From assembly GCA_029260795.1 (NCBI GenBank), contig JAJDCO010000115.1, positions 1 through 64,000 on the forward strand: a stretch of 64,000 nucleotides of DNA. The letters are read 5' to 3'. The notes beneath the pieces are model-generated. The model saw only the letters and a list, made by a program, of their open reading frames with translations. It did not search any database and was not told the DNA's origin. Source of the DNA: Planctomycetota bacterium. Lineage in GTDB: Bacteria > Planctomycetota > OFTM77. Each line of letters opens with the position of its first letter. The first letter of the stretch is position 1. A program made the translations under genes and the position numbers. This document shows positions 26,706 to 37,206 of the stretch, piece by piece.

Positions 26706-29351
26706 ATGAAGTCCGAAGAGATTCGCGCCTCGTTCCTGAAGTTCTACTCCGATCGCGGTCACGCGGTGGTGGCGAGCGACTCGCTCGTCCCCGAGAACGA
26801 TCCGTCCTTGCTGTTCACCGGCGCCGGGATGAATCAGTTCAAGGCGATGTTCCTCGGCATCGGGGACGCTTCCTACACGAGGGCGGTGACTTCGCAGAAG
26901 TGCATCCGAATGCCCGATCTCGAGAACGTTGGCGTGACGGCCTGCCATCACACCTTCTTCGAGATGCTCGGCAACTTCTCGTTTGGGGATTACTTCAAGG
27001 AAGAGGCCATTGCCTGGGCGTGGGAGTTCCTGAGAGAGGTCCTGCACATCCCGGCCGACCGGCTTGCGGTCACGGTCTACGAAGAGGACGACGAGGCGTA
27101 TCGACTCTGGAACGAGAAGATCGGCGTCCCGGCGGATCGCATCTTCCGGTATGGCGAGTCCGAGAACTTCTGGCCCGCCAACGCGCCATCCCAAGGCCCG
27201 AACGGCGTCTGTGGACCGTGCTCGGAGATCTTCTACGACTGGGGCGCGGAGAGCTCGAGCGTCGGGCCGGTTGAGGTCAGTGGGCCCGCGAATGACGGCG
27301 GCCGATACTGGGAGATCGGAAACCTCGTCTTCACGCAGTTCGATCGCAAGGAGGGTGGAAAGCTCGAGCCGCTGCCGAGCAAGAACATCGACACCGGCTG
27401 GGGGCTCGAGCGCTTGACGGCGGTGATTCAGGGAAAGCGGACGAACTTCGAATCCGATCTCTTCTGGCCGATCATTGCCGTCGAGTCGGAGATCAGTGGC
27501 GTTCCATACGGGAAGTCCCCCGAGTCCGACGTTCGACTGCGTCGCATCGCGGACCACGTACGAGCGTCAATCTTCTGTATCACGGACGGCGTCGTCCCGT
27601 CGAATGAGGAGCGCGGCTACGTGCTCCGCAAGGTGATGCGTCGAGCGATTCGCGACGGGTGGAAGCTGGGCATCGAGGACGACTTCCTCCATCGCTTGGT
27701 GCATGTCGTCGGTGAGGTGATGCAGCCCGCCTATCCGGAGGTCTTGGAGAACGAGGAGCGCATCGCTCGAATGATGCGACAAGAGGAGCGGCGTTTCCGA
27801 GAGACCTTCGCGCGTGGACAGATCGTGCTCGACGAGATGATCGACGATCTCGTCGCGAGTGGTGAGAAGGTCCTTCCCGGTGAGCGGGCCTTCCTCCTCT
27901 ACGATACTCACGGCTTTCCCCTCGACCTCGCCGAGCTCGCGTTGACTGAGCGGGGGCTGACGCTCGATCAGGCCGGTTTCGAGAAGGCTATGGAGGAGCA
28001 ACGCCGGCGTGCTCGCCAGCACTCGGGCTTCTCGAAGGACATCTTCGCGGCCGGACCCATCACGGACCTCAAGGGCAAGGTCCCGGCCAGCCGCTTCAAC
28101 GGCTACGAGAACTTGACGAGTGAGGCCCGCATCTTGGCGTTGGTTCAAGGTGACTCCGCGGTAGAGCGGGTGAGCTCGGGTGAAGAGGTGCTCGTCGTTC
28201 TGGACCAGACACCCTTCTACGCCGAAGGTGGCGGACAGGTGGGTGACCGAGGTCGAATCGAAAGCCTGGACTTCGTGCTCGAGGTGGCGGACACCTTTCG
28301 CAAGGAGGACTTCTTCCTCCATCGCTGTCGTGTCGTCTCGGGTACCGCGTTGGTCGGTGCTTCGGTCTCTGCCAAAGTCGATGCCGACACTCGGGCGGCG
28401 ACCATGCGAAACCACACCGCGACCCACCTCCTTCACAAGGCCCTCAAGGAGGTGCTGGGCGACACGGTCGATCAGGCGGGCTCCCATGTCGGTCCGGATC
28501 GACTTCGCTTCGACTTCAGCCACGATCGGGCGCTCCAGCGAGAAGAGCTGCACGACGTCGAGCGCCGCGTCAACGAGCGCGTCTTCGGCAACTGCCCGGT
28601 CACCAAGACGGAAATGCCCTTCGAGACAGCGCGGGAATCGGGTGCCGTCGCGTTGTTCGGTGAGAAGTACGGAGACTCGGTTCGGGTGGTCGACGTCGAT
28701 GGCTGGAGCCGGGAGCTCTGCGGCGGCACGCATGTCGGGCGGGTGGGGGACATCGGTCCCTTCGTGATCACGTCCGAGTCCTCGGTCGCCTCGGGCGTGC
28801 GACGCATCGAGGCGGTGACGGGCTGGGAGGGCGTCCGCCGATTCCAGGCCTGGCACGAGAGCCTCCAAGAGAGTGCGGCCAGCTTGCGAGTGGGCGAAGA
28901 GCAGGTCCCGGAGCGGATCTCGGCCCTGCAGGAGGAGCTGAAGAAGCTCCGGTCGGAGCTCAAGGCGGCTCGACGTGAAGCGGCTCAGGGCAAGGAGGCC
29001 GATCTACCGAGTGAGGACATCGGTGGCGTGTCGGTGGTGGTTTCGAAGCTGGAAGGCTACTCTGCGGAGGAGCTTCGGGCGACTCTCGACCGATTGAAGT
29101 CAGCCAAGGAACCGGTCGCTGCGCTCTTGGTGAGTCCGGCCGACGGTCAAGTTCCCGTGGCATCGGGCGTGAGCCCGGCGGCGATCCGACTCGGTCTCAA
29201 GGCGGGCGATCTCGTGAAGACGGCGGCGAAGGTGCTGGGGGGAGGAGGCGGTGGTCGGCCCGATTTTGCCCAAGGGAGCGGCAAAGACGCGGGCAAGATC
29301 GACGAGGCTCTGAATGCGGTTCGGGAGAGAATCCGGGAGGCGTTGGCCTGA
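26706..29351 (+). CDS. alaS: Alanyl-tRNA synthetase
   Basis: An 881-residue class II synthetase charging tRNA-Ala. The catalytic domain begins MKSEEIRASFLKFYSDRGH, the typical AlaS start, with TGAGMNQFKAMF and CIRMPDLENVG class II motifs. The editing domain carries the zinc-ligand motifs HTATHLLHKAL (HxxxH) and CGGTHV. The C-terminal C-Ala region has a coiled coil (ISALQEELKKLRSELKAA) and GGGGGGRPDFAQGSGKD near the end. Length is normal. The upstream in-frame extension is rejected because ATG 26706 gives the family N-terminus. A tRNA-Ala(GGC) with the G3-U70 identity pair lies at 58910. Confidence 0.96.
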   Translation: MKSEEIRASFLKFYSDRGHAVVASDSLVPENDPSLLFTGAGMNQFKAMFLGIGDASYTRAVTSQKCIRMPDLENVGVTACHHTFFEMLGNFSFGDYFKEEAIAWAWEFLREVLHIPADRLAVTVYEEDDEAYRLWNEKIGVPADRIFRYGESENFWPANAPSQGPNGVCGPCSEIFYDWGAESSSVGPVEVSGPANDGGRYWEIGNLVFTQFDRKEGGKLEPLPSKNIDTGWGLERLTAVIQGKRTNFESDLFWPIIAVESEISGVPYGKSPESDVRLRRIADHVRASIFCITDGVVPSNEERGYVLRKVMRRAIRDGWKLGIEDDFLHRLVHVVGEVMQPAYPEVLENEERIARMMRQEERRFRETFARGQIVLDEMIDDLVASGEKVLPGERAFLLYDTHGFPLDLAELALTERGLTLDQAGFEKAMEEQRRRARQHSGFSKDIFAAGPITDLKGKVPASRFNGYENLTSEARILALVQGDSAVERVSSGEEVLVVLDQTPFYAEGGGQVGDRGRIESLDFVLEVADTFRKEDFFLHRCRVVSGTALVGASVSAKVDADTRAATMRNHTATHLLHKALKEVLGDTVDQAGSHVGPDRLRFDFSHDRALQREELHDVERRVNERVFGNCPVTKTEMPFETARESGAVALFGEKYGDSVRVVDVDGWSRELCGGTHVGRVGDIGPFVITSESSVASGVRRIEAVTGWEGVRRFQAWHESLQESAASLRVGEEQVPERISALQEELKKLRSELKAARREAAQGKEADLPSEDIGGVSVVVSKLEGYSAEELRATLDRLKSAKEPVAALLVSPADGQVPVASGVSPAAIRLGLKAGDLVKTAAKVLGGGGGGRPDFAQGSGKDAGKIDEALNAVRERIREALA

Positions 29352-29374
29352 GCAGATGGCCGGTTCGATTTGCT

Positions 29375-29402
29375 TTGACAAGAACTTGCGCGAACGTAGA
29401 AT
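29375..29402 (+). promoter_or_regulatory. Strong promoter of the rpmF-fab operon
   Basis: A consensus TTGACA, a 16-base spacer and TAGAAT, just after alaS. The leader to rpmF is about 175 bases. Confidence 0.8.
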
Positions 29403-29583
29403 GAGCCGCGCGGTGGGCCGGCGGTGGCCCGTGAGTCGTTGATCAGCCGGCTTTGGCTCGCTCCAGAAGCGTCCGTGACGCTGCGAGTCGAGATCGGCGC
29501 ACAGGTCGACTCGGCCGCCTAGAGACGAGCTCTTGGAGGCCATCGCCCCGCGGCGGTGGCTTTGCATTTGATGGAGGGCCAAG

Positions 29584-29766
29584 ATGGCAGTCCCGAAGAG
29601 AAGACAGTCCCGATCTCGAACGCGTAAGCGTCGTTCTCATGACGCGATGAAGCCTCTCTACCTGAGCCGATGTAAGCAATGCGGTTCGGCGTCGATGCCA
29701 CATCGAATCTGTGACAACTGTGGCCACTACGGCGGCCGTACGGTGATTGACAAGGAAATCATCTGA
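29584..29766 (+). CDS. rpmF: 50S ribosomal protein L32
   Basis: A 60-residue basic protein starting MAVPKRRQSRSRTRKRRS, with two zinc-ribbon pairs, CKQC and CDNC, spaced as in C+ type L32. It binds 23S rRNA near the peptidyl-transferase region. GGAGG lies 7 bases upstream. As in many bacteria it heads the plsX-fab cluster; the DUF177 (YceD) gene that usually precedes it is absent. Keeping the cysteines suggests a zinc-loaded form. Confidence 0.97.
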   Translation: MAVPKRRQSRSRTRKRRSHDAMKPLYLSRCKQCGSASMPHRICDNCGHYGGRTVIDKEII

Positions 29767-29874
29767 CCCGGAGTTCGGGTCGGGAAAGACCGCGATGCCC
29801 GTGATCGCGAGCTTCGCTCGGTGGACACGCCGCTTCCGAGTGGTCCCGGCCCCGTGAGGTGAGAGCCAGCGCCG

Positions 29875-30933
29875 ATGCGGATTGCCTTGGATGCCATGGG
29901 AGGGGACCGAGCCCCGGTCGAGATCGTCAATGGGGCGGTCCGAGCGGTGCGATTGGGCCATCTCCAGGCGGCCGACCTGATCTTGGTCGGCGACGAGCCT
30001 CGAATCGAGAACGCCCTCGATGAGGCGATCGGCTCCGAAGCATTCGAGCGCCGGGGCCTCTCGATCCACCATGCACCCGAGGTGGTCGAGATGCACGAGA
30101 AGCCGGTCGATGCCCTGCGCCGAAAGAAGCGCTCCTCCATCGCCGGTTGCGTTCAGCTCGTCAAGGACGGCGAAGCCGACGCGTTCGTCTCAGCCGGCAA
30201 CACCGGTGCGGTCGTGGCCGCTTCCACGCTCCACCTTCGACTGATCGAAGGAATCCGCCGCCCCGGGATCGCCATCACATTGCCGAGCCGAGCCGGTGGA
30301 GTGACGCTGATCGACGTCGGTGCGAACATCAAGTGCACGCCCGTCCATCTGTTCCAATATGGGCTCATGGCGCATCACTACGTCGAGAGCTGCCGCGGCA
30401 TCGCGAGCCCGAGGATCGGACTCCTCAACATCGGCTCCGAGGACGAGAAGGGCAACGACGTCGTTCGCAAGACACGCGAGATGTTCGCGGCCACTCCTCT
30501 GAACTTCGTCGGCAACGTCGAGGGCCAGGATGTCTTCGGTGACGTGTGCGACATCGTCGTGTGCGAGGGCTTTGTCGGCAACGTCGTGCTCAAGGTGAGC
30601 GAGGGAATCAGCGAGTTCTTGATTCGGCAAGTGGCCGACGAGGTGGGCTCGGCATTTCCGGACGGAAAGGCGCCTGACCTGTGGCAGGGCACCTGGAACG
30701 GGATCCAGGGCCGTCTCATGGCCAAGATCGACTACTCCGAGTATGGCGGGGCCCCGCTGCTCGGAATCGACGGGACCTGTGTCATCGGGCACGGTCGCTC
30801 GGATGCGAAAGCGATCGCGAATGCGCTCCGCACCACGCGCGACTTCGTCCGTAATCAAGTCAACTCTCACATCCGAACCGAGCTGGCCGAGATCCTGCGG
30901 TCGGATGAGTGGCAGTCCGGCGTGCAGGGCTAG
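29875..30933 (+). CDS. plsX: Phosphate acyltransferase PlsX
   Basis: A 352-residue peripheral membrane enzyme making acyl-phosphate from acyl-ACP, the first step of the PlsX/PlsY phospholipid route. It starts MRIALDAMGGDRAP and has SAGNTGAVVAAS, IDVGANIKCTP, LNIGSEDEKGN and a C-terminal GGAPLLGIDGTCVIGHG. Length is normal. It lies between rpmF and fabH in the classical order; its stop is 5 bases before the fabH start. Confidence 0.97.
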   Translation: MRIALDAMGGDRAPVEIVNGAVRAVRLGHLQAADLILVGDEPRIENALDEAIGSEAFERRGLSIHHAPEVVEMHEKPVDALRRKKRSSIAGCVQLVKDGEADAFVSAGNTGAVVAASTLHLRLIEGIRRPGIAITLPSRAGGVTLIDVGANIKCTPVHLFQYGLMAHHYVESCRGIASPRIGLLNIGSEDEKGNDVVRKTREMFAATPLNFVGNVEGQDVFGDVCDIVVCEGFVGNVVLKVSEGISEFLIRQVADEVGSAFPDGKAPDLWQGTWNGIQGRLMAKIDYSEYGGAPLLGIDGTCVIGHGRSDAKAIANALRTTRDFVRNQVNSHIRTELAEILRSDEWQSGVQG

Positions 30934-30938
30934 AGGGC

Positions 30939-31931
30939 ATGGTCGAGGTGAGACAGGTCGCGATCGCCGGGACCGGAGCCTACCTGCCCGAGCGAATCCT
31001 GGCCAACGACGACCTCGCCCGCCTCGTCGACACCTCCGACGAGTGGATTCAGACGCGTACCGGGATTCGCGAGCGACGCATCGCCGATGAAGGTGCCGCG
31101 ACTTCGGACTTGGCGATCCCGGCCGTGCGGCAGGCGCTCGAGCAGGCCCACGTTACCCCCGAGTCGGTCGACCTGATCATCGTCGCGACCATCACGCCCG
31201 ATCACGTGTTTCCCTCGACGGCTTGCCACATCCAGGCAGCGATCGGCGCGGAGAACGCCTGGGGCTTCGACCTGTCGGCGGCCTGCGCTGGCTTCCTCTT
31301 CGCCTTGAACACCGGTCGGCAGTTCATCGAGAGCGGCCAGGCGAATACCGTTGTCGTCGTCGGGGCCGAGTGCTTGTCCCGGATCACCGACTACCAGGAT
31401 CGCAACACCTGCATCCTGTTCGGTGACGGAGCCGGTGCCGTGGTACTGAGGCCGAGCGACGGTCGATCGGGCGCGCTGCTCGAAGCGATCAACGGCATCG
31501 ATGGCAGTGGCGGTGAGGTCATGAAGGTGCCGGCGGGAGGCTCTCGCATGCCGGCCTCCTACGAGTCGGTCGAGACGCGACAGCACTTCATGCGCGTCCG
31601 GGGTCGAGAGGTCTATCGCTTTGCCGTTGGCAAGATGGTCGACTTGGTCCGTGAGGTCGCCGATCGGGCCGGCATCGAGGTCTCGCAGATCGCGCGGATC
31701 ATTCCGCACCAGGTGAACTTGAGAATCCTCGAGTCGGCTCGCACTCGGCTCGAGCTCCCTGAGGGCGTCATCGTCTCCAACATCGATCGATACGGCAACA
31801 CCTCGGCGGCATCGATTCCGATCGCACTGCACGAGGCGGTCGAGGGCGGTCTCGTGAAGCCGGGGGATCATCTGGTCTTCGTCGCCTTCGGGGCGGGCCT
31901 GAGCTGGGGCGCGGTGGCCGCGCGCTGGTGA
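30939..31931 (+). CDS. fabH: 3-oxoacyl-ACP synthase III (KAS III)
   Basis: A 330-residue condensing enzyme joining acetyl-CoA with malonyl-ACP to start fatty-acid synthesis. The Cys-His-Asn triad is visible: Cys116 in DLSAACAGF, His257 in IIPHQVN and Asn287 in RYGNTSAAS. The ORF begins earlier, but ATG 30939 gives the proper N-terminus and sits just after the plsX stop. The position between plsX and fabD confirms the assignment. Confidence 0.96.
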   Translation: MVEVRQVAIAGTGAYLPERILANDDLARLVDTSDEWIQTRTGIRERRIADEGAATSDLAIPAVRQALEQAHVTPESVDLIIVATITPDHVFPSTACHIQAAIGAENAWGFDLSAACAGFLFALNTGRQFIESGQANTVVVVGAECLSRITDYQDRNTCILFGDGAGAVVLRPSDGRSGALLEAINGIDGSGGEVMKVPAGGSRMPASYESVETRQHFMRVRGREVYRFAVGKMVDLVREVADRAGIEVSQIARIIPHQVNLRILESARTRLELPEGVIVSNIDRYGNTSAASIPIALHEAVEGGLVKPGDHLVFVAFGAGLSWGAVAARW

Positions 31932-31982
31932 GCGGACCCGGCCGACCGCGTCGCAGTCGGCCAGAAGTGAGAAGGAGCGATC

Positions 31983-32915
31983 GTGAATCGAGCGTTGGTG
32001 TTTCCGGGGCAAGGCGCCCAGTATGTCGGTCAAGGGAAGGGCTTCTTCGCGAAGTTCCCGGAGGCCAAGTCGGTCTTCGAGAAGGCCGATGCGGCCTTGG
32101 ACTTCGATCTCTCAGGGCGCTGCTTCTCCGGTCCGGAGGACGAGCTGAATCGTACGGATGTCTGCCAGCCGGCCATCCTCACGACGAGCTGGGCGATCGT
32201 GACGACCCTGCTCGAGCGAGGAAGGATGCGCCCGGAGGATTTCCAACTCACCTGCGGGCTGAGCCTCGGCGAGTATACGGCGCTGGTTTTTGCCGGATCG
32301 CTGTCTTTCGAGGACGCCGTGCGGCTCGTGCGTCGACGCGGACAGCTGATGCAGGAGGCGTCGGAGGCGAAGCCGAGCGGGATGGTCTCTCTGATGGGGA
32401 TTGAGCTCCCGGCTGCCGAAGAGGTCTGTCGCCAGGCGTCGGATACGGGAATCGTCCAGGTCGCCAACCTCAATTGCCCCGGTCAGATCGTGATCTCCGG
32501 CGAGAACGCGGCTCTCGAGCGAGCCTCGTCGCTGGCTCAAGAGGCAGGTGCCCGGAGGGCGATCCCGCTCAAGGTCGCCGGAGCGTTTCACTCTCCGGTG
32601 ATGGCCCCGGTAGCAACGGGCTTGAAGGCGGCCTTGGCGGAGGTGGAGATTCGGGCTCCCCAGACCGGATTCCTCACCAACGTGACCGGAGGGGCCCTGA
32701 CGGAGCCCGAGGAGATTCGAAATGCCCTCGCCGAGCAAGTGCTCCGTCCCGTACTTTGGGAGCGAGCGATGCGGCAGTGCCTCGATCAGGGCATCGAGCG
32801 GTTCGTCGAGCCTGGGCCGAGCCAAGTGTTGACGGGGCTGATGAAGAAGATCGATCGGACGATCGAGGTCCGCGGCATCGATGATCCGGAGGCGGTCGAT
32901 GGCTTCGGAGTTTGA
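31983..32915 (+). CDS. fabD: Malonyl-CoA:ACP transacylase
   Basis: A 310-residue transacylase loading malonyl groups onto ACP. N-terminal FPGQGAQYVG, the nucleophile elbow GLSLG with Ser94, and His203 in AGAFHSPVM make the catalytic pair; the VRRRGQLMQ Arg binds the malonyl carboxylate. The start is GTG 31983 with AAGGAG 5 bases upstream. Confidence 0.96.
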   Translation: MNRALVFPGQGAQYVGQGKGFFAKFPEAKSVFEKADAALDFDLSGRCFSGPEDELNRTDVCQPAILTTSWAIVTTLLERGRMRPEDFQLTCGLSLGEYTALVFAGSLSFEDAVRLVRRRGQLMQEASEAKPSGMVSLMGIELPAAEEVCRQASDTGIVQVANLNCPGQIVISGENAALERASSLAQEAGARRAIPLKVAGAFHSPVMAPVATGLKAALAEVEIRAPQTGFLTNVTGGALTEPEEIRNALAEQVLRPVLWERAMRQCLDQGIERFVEPGPSQVLTGLMKKIDRTIEVRGIDDPEAVDGFGV

Positions 32916-32958
32916 GAACCTGGATTCGCGGGCTTCCCCGATTTCTTTGAGGCGAGCC

Positions 32959-32987
32959 TTGCGCCATCCCGGCTGCTCCGGTCTAAT
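32959..32987 (+). promoter_or_regulatory. Candidate internal promoter before fabG
   Basis: TTGCGC, a 17-base spacer and TCTAAT in the 96-base fabD-fabG gap. Confidence 0.5.
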
Positions 32988-33011
32988 CTCGGGCTCGATT
33001 TTCACCCCGTC

Positions 33012-33761
33012 ATGAGGTTGAACGTGCTGCAAGAGAAGGTCTCCATCGTCACCGGTGGATCGCGTGGAATCGGCCGCGCCGTCGTCGAGGCGCTGGCTCG
33101 TGCCGGCTCCCACGTGGCGGTGGTCGCGACCCGCGAAGACGGTGCCCGTGCGGCCGCGGAGAGCGCGGCGGGGCACGGTGTGAAGACGATGGCCTTGGCG
33201 GCCGACGTTTCGGATCCGGCCGATGCCGATCGGATCGTTCAGACCGTGACCGAAGAGCTCGGTGGGCTCGACGTGCTCGTCAACAACGCCGGGATCACGC
33301 GAGACGGTCTGCTGCTCCGCATGTCGGACGAGGACTTCGATCGAGTGGTGGCCGTCAACCTCAAGGGTACATTCAACTTCCTGCGCGCAGCGGCGCGGGT
33401 CATGGTGAAGAAGCGTTCGGGCTCGATCATCAACGTGAGCTCGATCGTCGGCTTGATCGGAAACCCGGGTCAAACAAACTACGCGGCTTCCAAGGGCGGC
33501 GTCATCGCTCTGACGAAGGCGGCAGCCAAGGAGCTCGCCTCACGCAAGGTGCGAGTCAACGCGATCGCGCCGGGCTTCATCAATACGGACATGACGGCGG
33601 ACCTCGCCGAAGGCACGCGTGAGGCGGCCTTGACGATGATTCCGCTGCGAGAGTTTGGTCATCCGGATCACATCGCGGAGGCGGTGGTCTTCTTGGCGAG
33701 CTCTCGATCGGCGTACATCACGGGACACGTTTTGAACGTCGATGGCGGCATGGCGATGTGA
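33012..33761 (+). CDS. fabG: 3-oxoacyl-ACP reductase
   Basis: A 249-residue classical SDR reducing beta-ketoacyl-ACP with NADPH. TGGSRGIG (14-21) binds the cofactor, NNAG is at 91-94, and Ser144, Tyr157 and Lys161 (NVSS, YAASK) are the catalytic residues. The C-terminal LNVDGGMAM is typical. The order fabD-fabG-acpP-fabF supports a housekeeping FabG and not one of the many paralogues. Confidence 0.96.
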   Translation: MRLNVLQEKVSIVTGGSRGIGRAVVEALARAGSHVAVVATREDGARAAAESAAGHGVKTMALAADVSDPADADRIVQTVTEELGGLDVLVNNAGITRDGLLLRMSDEDFDRVVAVNLKGTFNFLRAAARVMVKKRSGSIINVSSIVGLIGNPGQTNYAASKGGVIALTKAAAKELASRKVRVNAIAPGFINTDMTADLAEGTREAALTMIPLREFGHPDHIAEAVVFLASSRSAYITGHVLNVDGGMAM

Positions 33762-33830
33762 CGTCGCGGATGCACGCCGTAACGGTTTGATTTCGAGTTT
33801 GTTGTGAATTCTGTTCCGGTTGGGCTCGGG

Positions 33831-33858
33831 TTGTTATAGACCATGGCCTGACTATAAT
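33831..33858 (+). promoter_or_regulatory. Promoter of acpP
   Basis: TTGTTA, a 16-base spacer and a perfect TATAAT, within an AT-richer stretch after fabG. It probably gives acpP extra transcription, as expected for an abundant protein. Confidence 0.75.
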
Positions 33859-33958
33859 GAGGGGCCGTTCGGAGCGGGATCAGATGGCAGAGGTGACCTG
33901 CCGGCAGTCGTTCCGCGACACACCCGGCTCCGGGTGAGGTGAGTGGAGGATGAGAGGC

Positions 33959-34192
33959 GTGTCTTCGATCGCTGAACGCGTCAAGAACATCGTTTGCGAG
34001 CAGATGGGCGCGAGCGCGGACAAAGTGACGGACGAAACCCATTTCGTCAACGACCTCGGAGCGGACTCGCTCGATACAGTCGAGCTCGTTATGGAGTTCG
34101 AGGACGAATTCGACATCAGCATCCCGGATGAGGACGCCGAGAAGATCCAGACCGTCGGCGACGCGATCAAATACATCGAGGGCAATTCCTGA
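33959..34192 (+). CDS. acpP: Acyl carrier protein
   Basis: A 77-residue acidic four-helix protein carrying acyl chains on 4'-phosphopantetheine. The attachment Ser37 lies in GADSLDTVEL. GTG 33959 is preferred: GGAGG ends 9 bases upstream and the resulting VSSIAERVK matches AcpP starts. ATG 33950 would touch the ribosome-binding site. It has its own promoter and sits between fabG and fabF. Confidence 0.96.
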   Translation: MSSIAERVKNIVCEQMGASADKVTDETHFVNDLGADSLDTVELVMEFEDEFDISIPDEDAEKIQTVGDAIKYIEGNS

Positions 34193-34366
34193 CGCTCGCT
34201 TCGGTGAGCGCGAGCCGTAGTCTGGTTGCGGCTTCGAAGGACATTTCGATTCCTCCGGCGTCACGCGAGATCCGGCCAACCCGGGCTCGCGTCGTCGTCG
34301 TTTGGGCCTGTCGATGTCGTGGCCCTGGCTGAGGCTCGATTCACGGCGAGTAGCGGATTGCGAGGC

Positions 34367-35608
<1,242 letters not shown>

Positions 35609-35741
35609 GTCGAGTGCCGCTCCGAGGTGTCGGGGCCGCCATGAGATACCGAGGCTCGCGCTCGTCCCTTTCATCACGAGCAGCTCCGGGGCCCGAGTCA
35701 TCGGCATCTGGGATTGCGAACTCCTGCCAAAGGCACGACCC

Positions 35742-37133
35742 ATGTCCGATTGGAATCAGATTCGCCGCCGCTTCGAGCAAGCCGGCCAAGGTCACGTGCT
35801 CACCCACTGGGACGACCTCGACGCCGATGCTCGATCGACCTTCCAGGCGCAGCTCGAGGACGTCGATCTGGACCTCATTGTCCGCTTGGCGGGGGAGCTC
35901 CTCGAGACCGGCCAGGCCGCGGTGCCCAAGCTCGAGCCGGCTCCCGTCATTCGCGAGCCTCGCCCCGACGAAGCCGCCGACTGGGGGATGATGCGCTCCG
36001 AGGGTGAGGAGACGATTCGCCAAGGCAAGGTCGCGACCTTCGTCGTCGCGGGTGGGCAGGGAACCCGCCTGGGCTACGACGGGCCCAAGGGCTGCTTCGA
36101 TATCACGCCGGTTCACGGGAAGAGCCTGTTCCAATGGCACGCCGAGAAGATCGTCGCGATACGCGAGCGCTACGGCGTCTCGATTCCGTGGATCGTGATG
36201 ACCAGCCATGCCAATGACGAGGCGACTCGTGCCTACTTCGACCAGCAGGACGGCTTCGGACTGCCGGCCGAGGATCTGATCTTCATTCAGCAGGCGATGA
36301 TGCCGGCGGTCGATGCTGCCGGGAAGCTGCTGCTGGCCGGTCGCGATCGGCTCTTCCTGAGCCCGAATGGCCATGGCGGCTCCCTGCTGGCTTTGCGAAC
36401 GTCAGGTGCGTTGGATCAGCTTCGCGAGAGAGGCATCGAGGAGATCTTCTACTTCCAAGTCGACAATCCGCTGCTCCGGATGCTGGACCCCGCGTTCATC
36501 GCTCTGCATCGTCGCGAGACTGCCGAGATGTCTTCCAAGGTCGTGGCGAAGAGGTCGCCCGACGAGAAGGTGGGGGTCGTCGGCCTGATCGATGGTCAGC
36601 ACGGCGTCATCGAGTACAGCGACCTGACTCCGGAGCAGATGCAGGAGCGCGATGCGCAGGGACGTCTCCGGTACAACGCGGGCAACATCGCGATCCACCT
36701 GATCCGGCGAGACTTCATCGAGCGGCTGACCGAGGGCGGCACGTTCGAGCTGCCGTACCACCGAGCGCACAAGAAGATTCCCCATCTCGACGACTCAGGA
36801 CGTCTCGTCGAGCCGTCCGAGCCGAACGGATACAAGTTCGAGACCTTCGTCTTCGACGCGCTTCGGCTTGCGCGTCACTCGGTGACGCTCGAGGTCCCGC
36901 GGGAGCTCGAGTTCGCGCCCGTCAAGAACGCCCTCGGAGAGGACTCGCCCGAGTCGTCTCGCGACGCACTCACCGAGCTGTTCCGGAGCTGGGTGGAGAG
37001 TTCGGAGCTCGATCTCGATGTCTCGAAGGCGTCGGCCGTGGAGATCGCGCCGGCCGTCGCTCTCGACCGTGATGACTTCATCCGACGCGTGGCGGCCGGC
37101 GAGGTCGAGCCGACGGACGTCTCCACATCCTGA
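35742..37133 (+). CDS. UDP-N-acetylhexosamine pyrophosphorylase, eukaryote-type (UAP1/UDPGP family)
   Basis: A 463-residue uridylyltransferase. The nucleotide loop AGGQGTRLG is at 103-111, followed by PKGCFDI; GKSLFQWHAEKI, PNGHGGSLLAL and IFYFQVDNPLLRMLDP match human AGX1/yeast UAP1 landmarks and not bacterial GlmU, which has a different loop and a left-handed helix domain. It should make UDP-GlcNAc (or UDP-GalNAc) from UTP and HexNAc-1-P. It follows fabF by 133 bases, so UDP-GlcNAc supply for lipid A and peptidoglycan may be tied to fatty-acid synthesis. Substrate within the family is inference. Confidence 0.88.
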   Translation: MSDWNQIRRRFEQAGQGHVLTHWDDLDADARSTFQAQLEDVDLDLIVRLAGELLETGQAAVPKLEPAPVIREPRPDEAADWGMMRSEGEETIRQGKVATFVVAGGQGTRLGYDGPKGCFDITPVHGKSLFQWHAEKIVAIRERYGVSIPWIVMTSHANDEATRAYFDQQDGFGLPAEDLIFIQQAMMPAVDAAGKLLLAGRDRLFLSPNGHGGSLLALRTSGALDQLRERGIEEIFYFQVDNPLLRMLDPAFIALHRRETAEMSSKVVAKRSPDEKVGVVGLIDGQHGVIEYSDLTPEQMQERDAQGRLRYNAGNIAIHLIRRDFIERLTEGGTFELPYHRAHKKIPHLDDSGRLVEPSEPNGYKFETFVFDALRLARHSVTLEVPRELEFAPVKNALGEDSPESSRDALTELFRSWVESSELDLDVSKASAVEIAPAVALDRDDFIRRVAAGEVEPTDVSTS

Positions 37134-37206
37134 CGAATCCGCTCGGATTCTCGGCAGGACGGGGCGTCGCCTGGCGCTGGCGCGCAGCCCCGGCCGTCCC
37201 CGAGTG

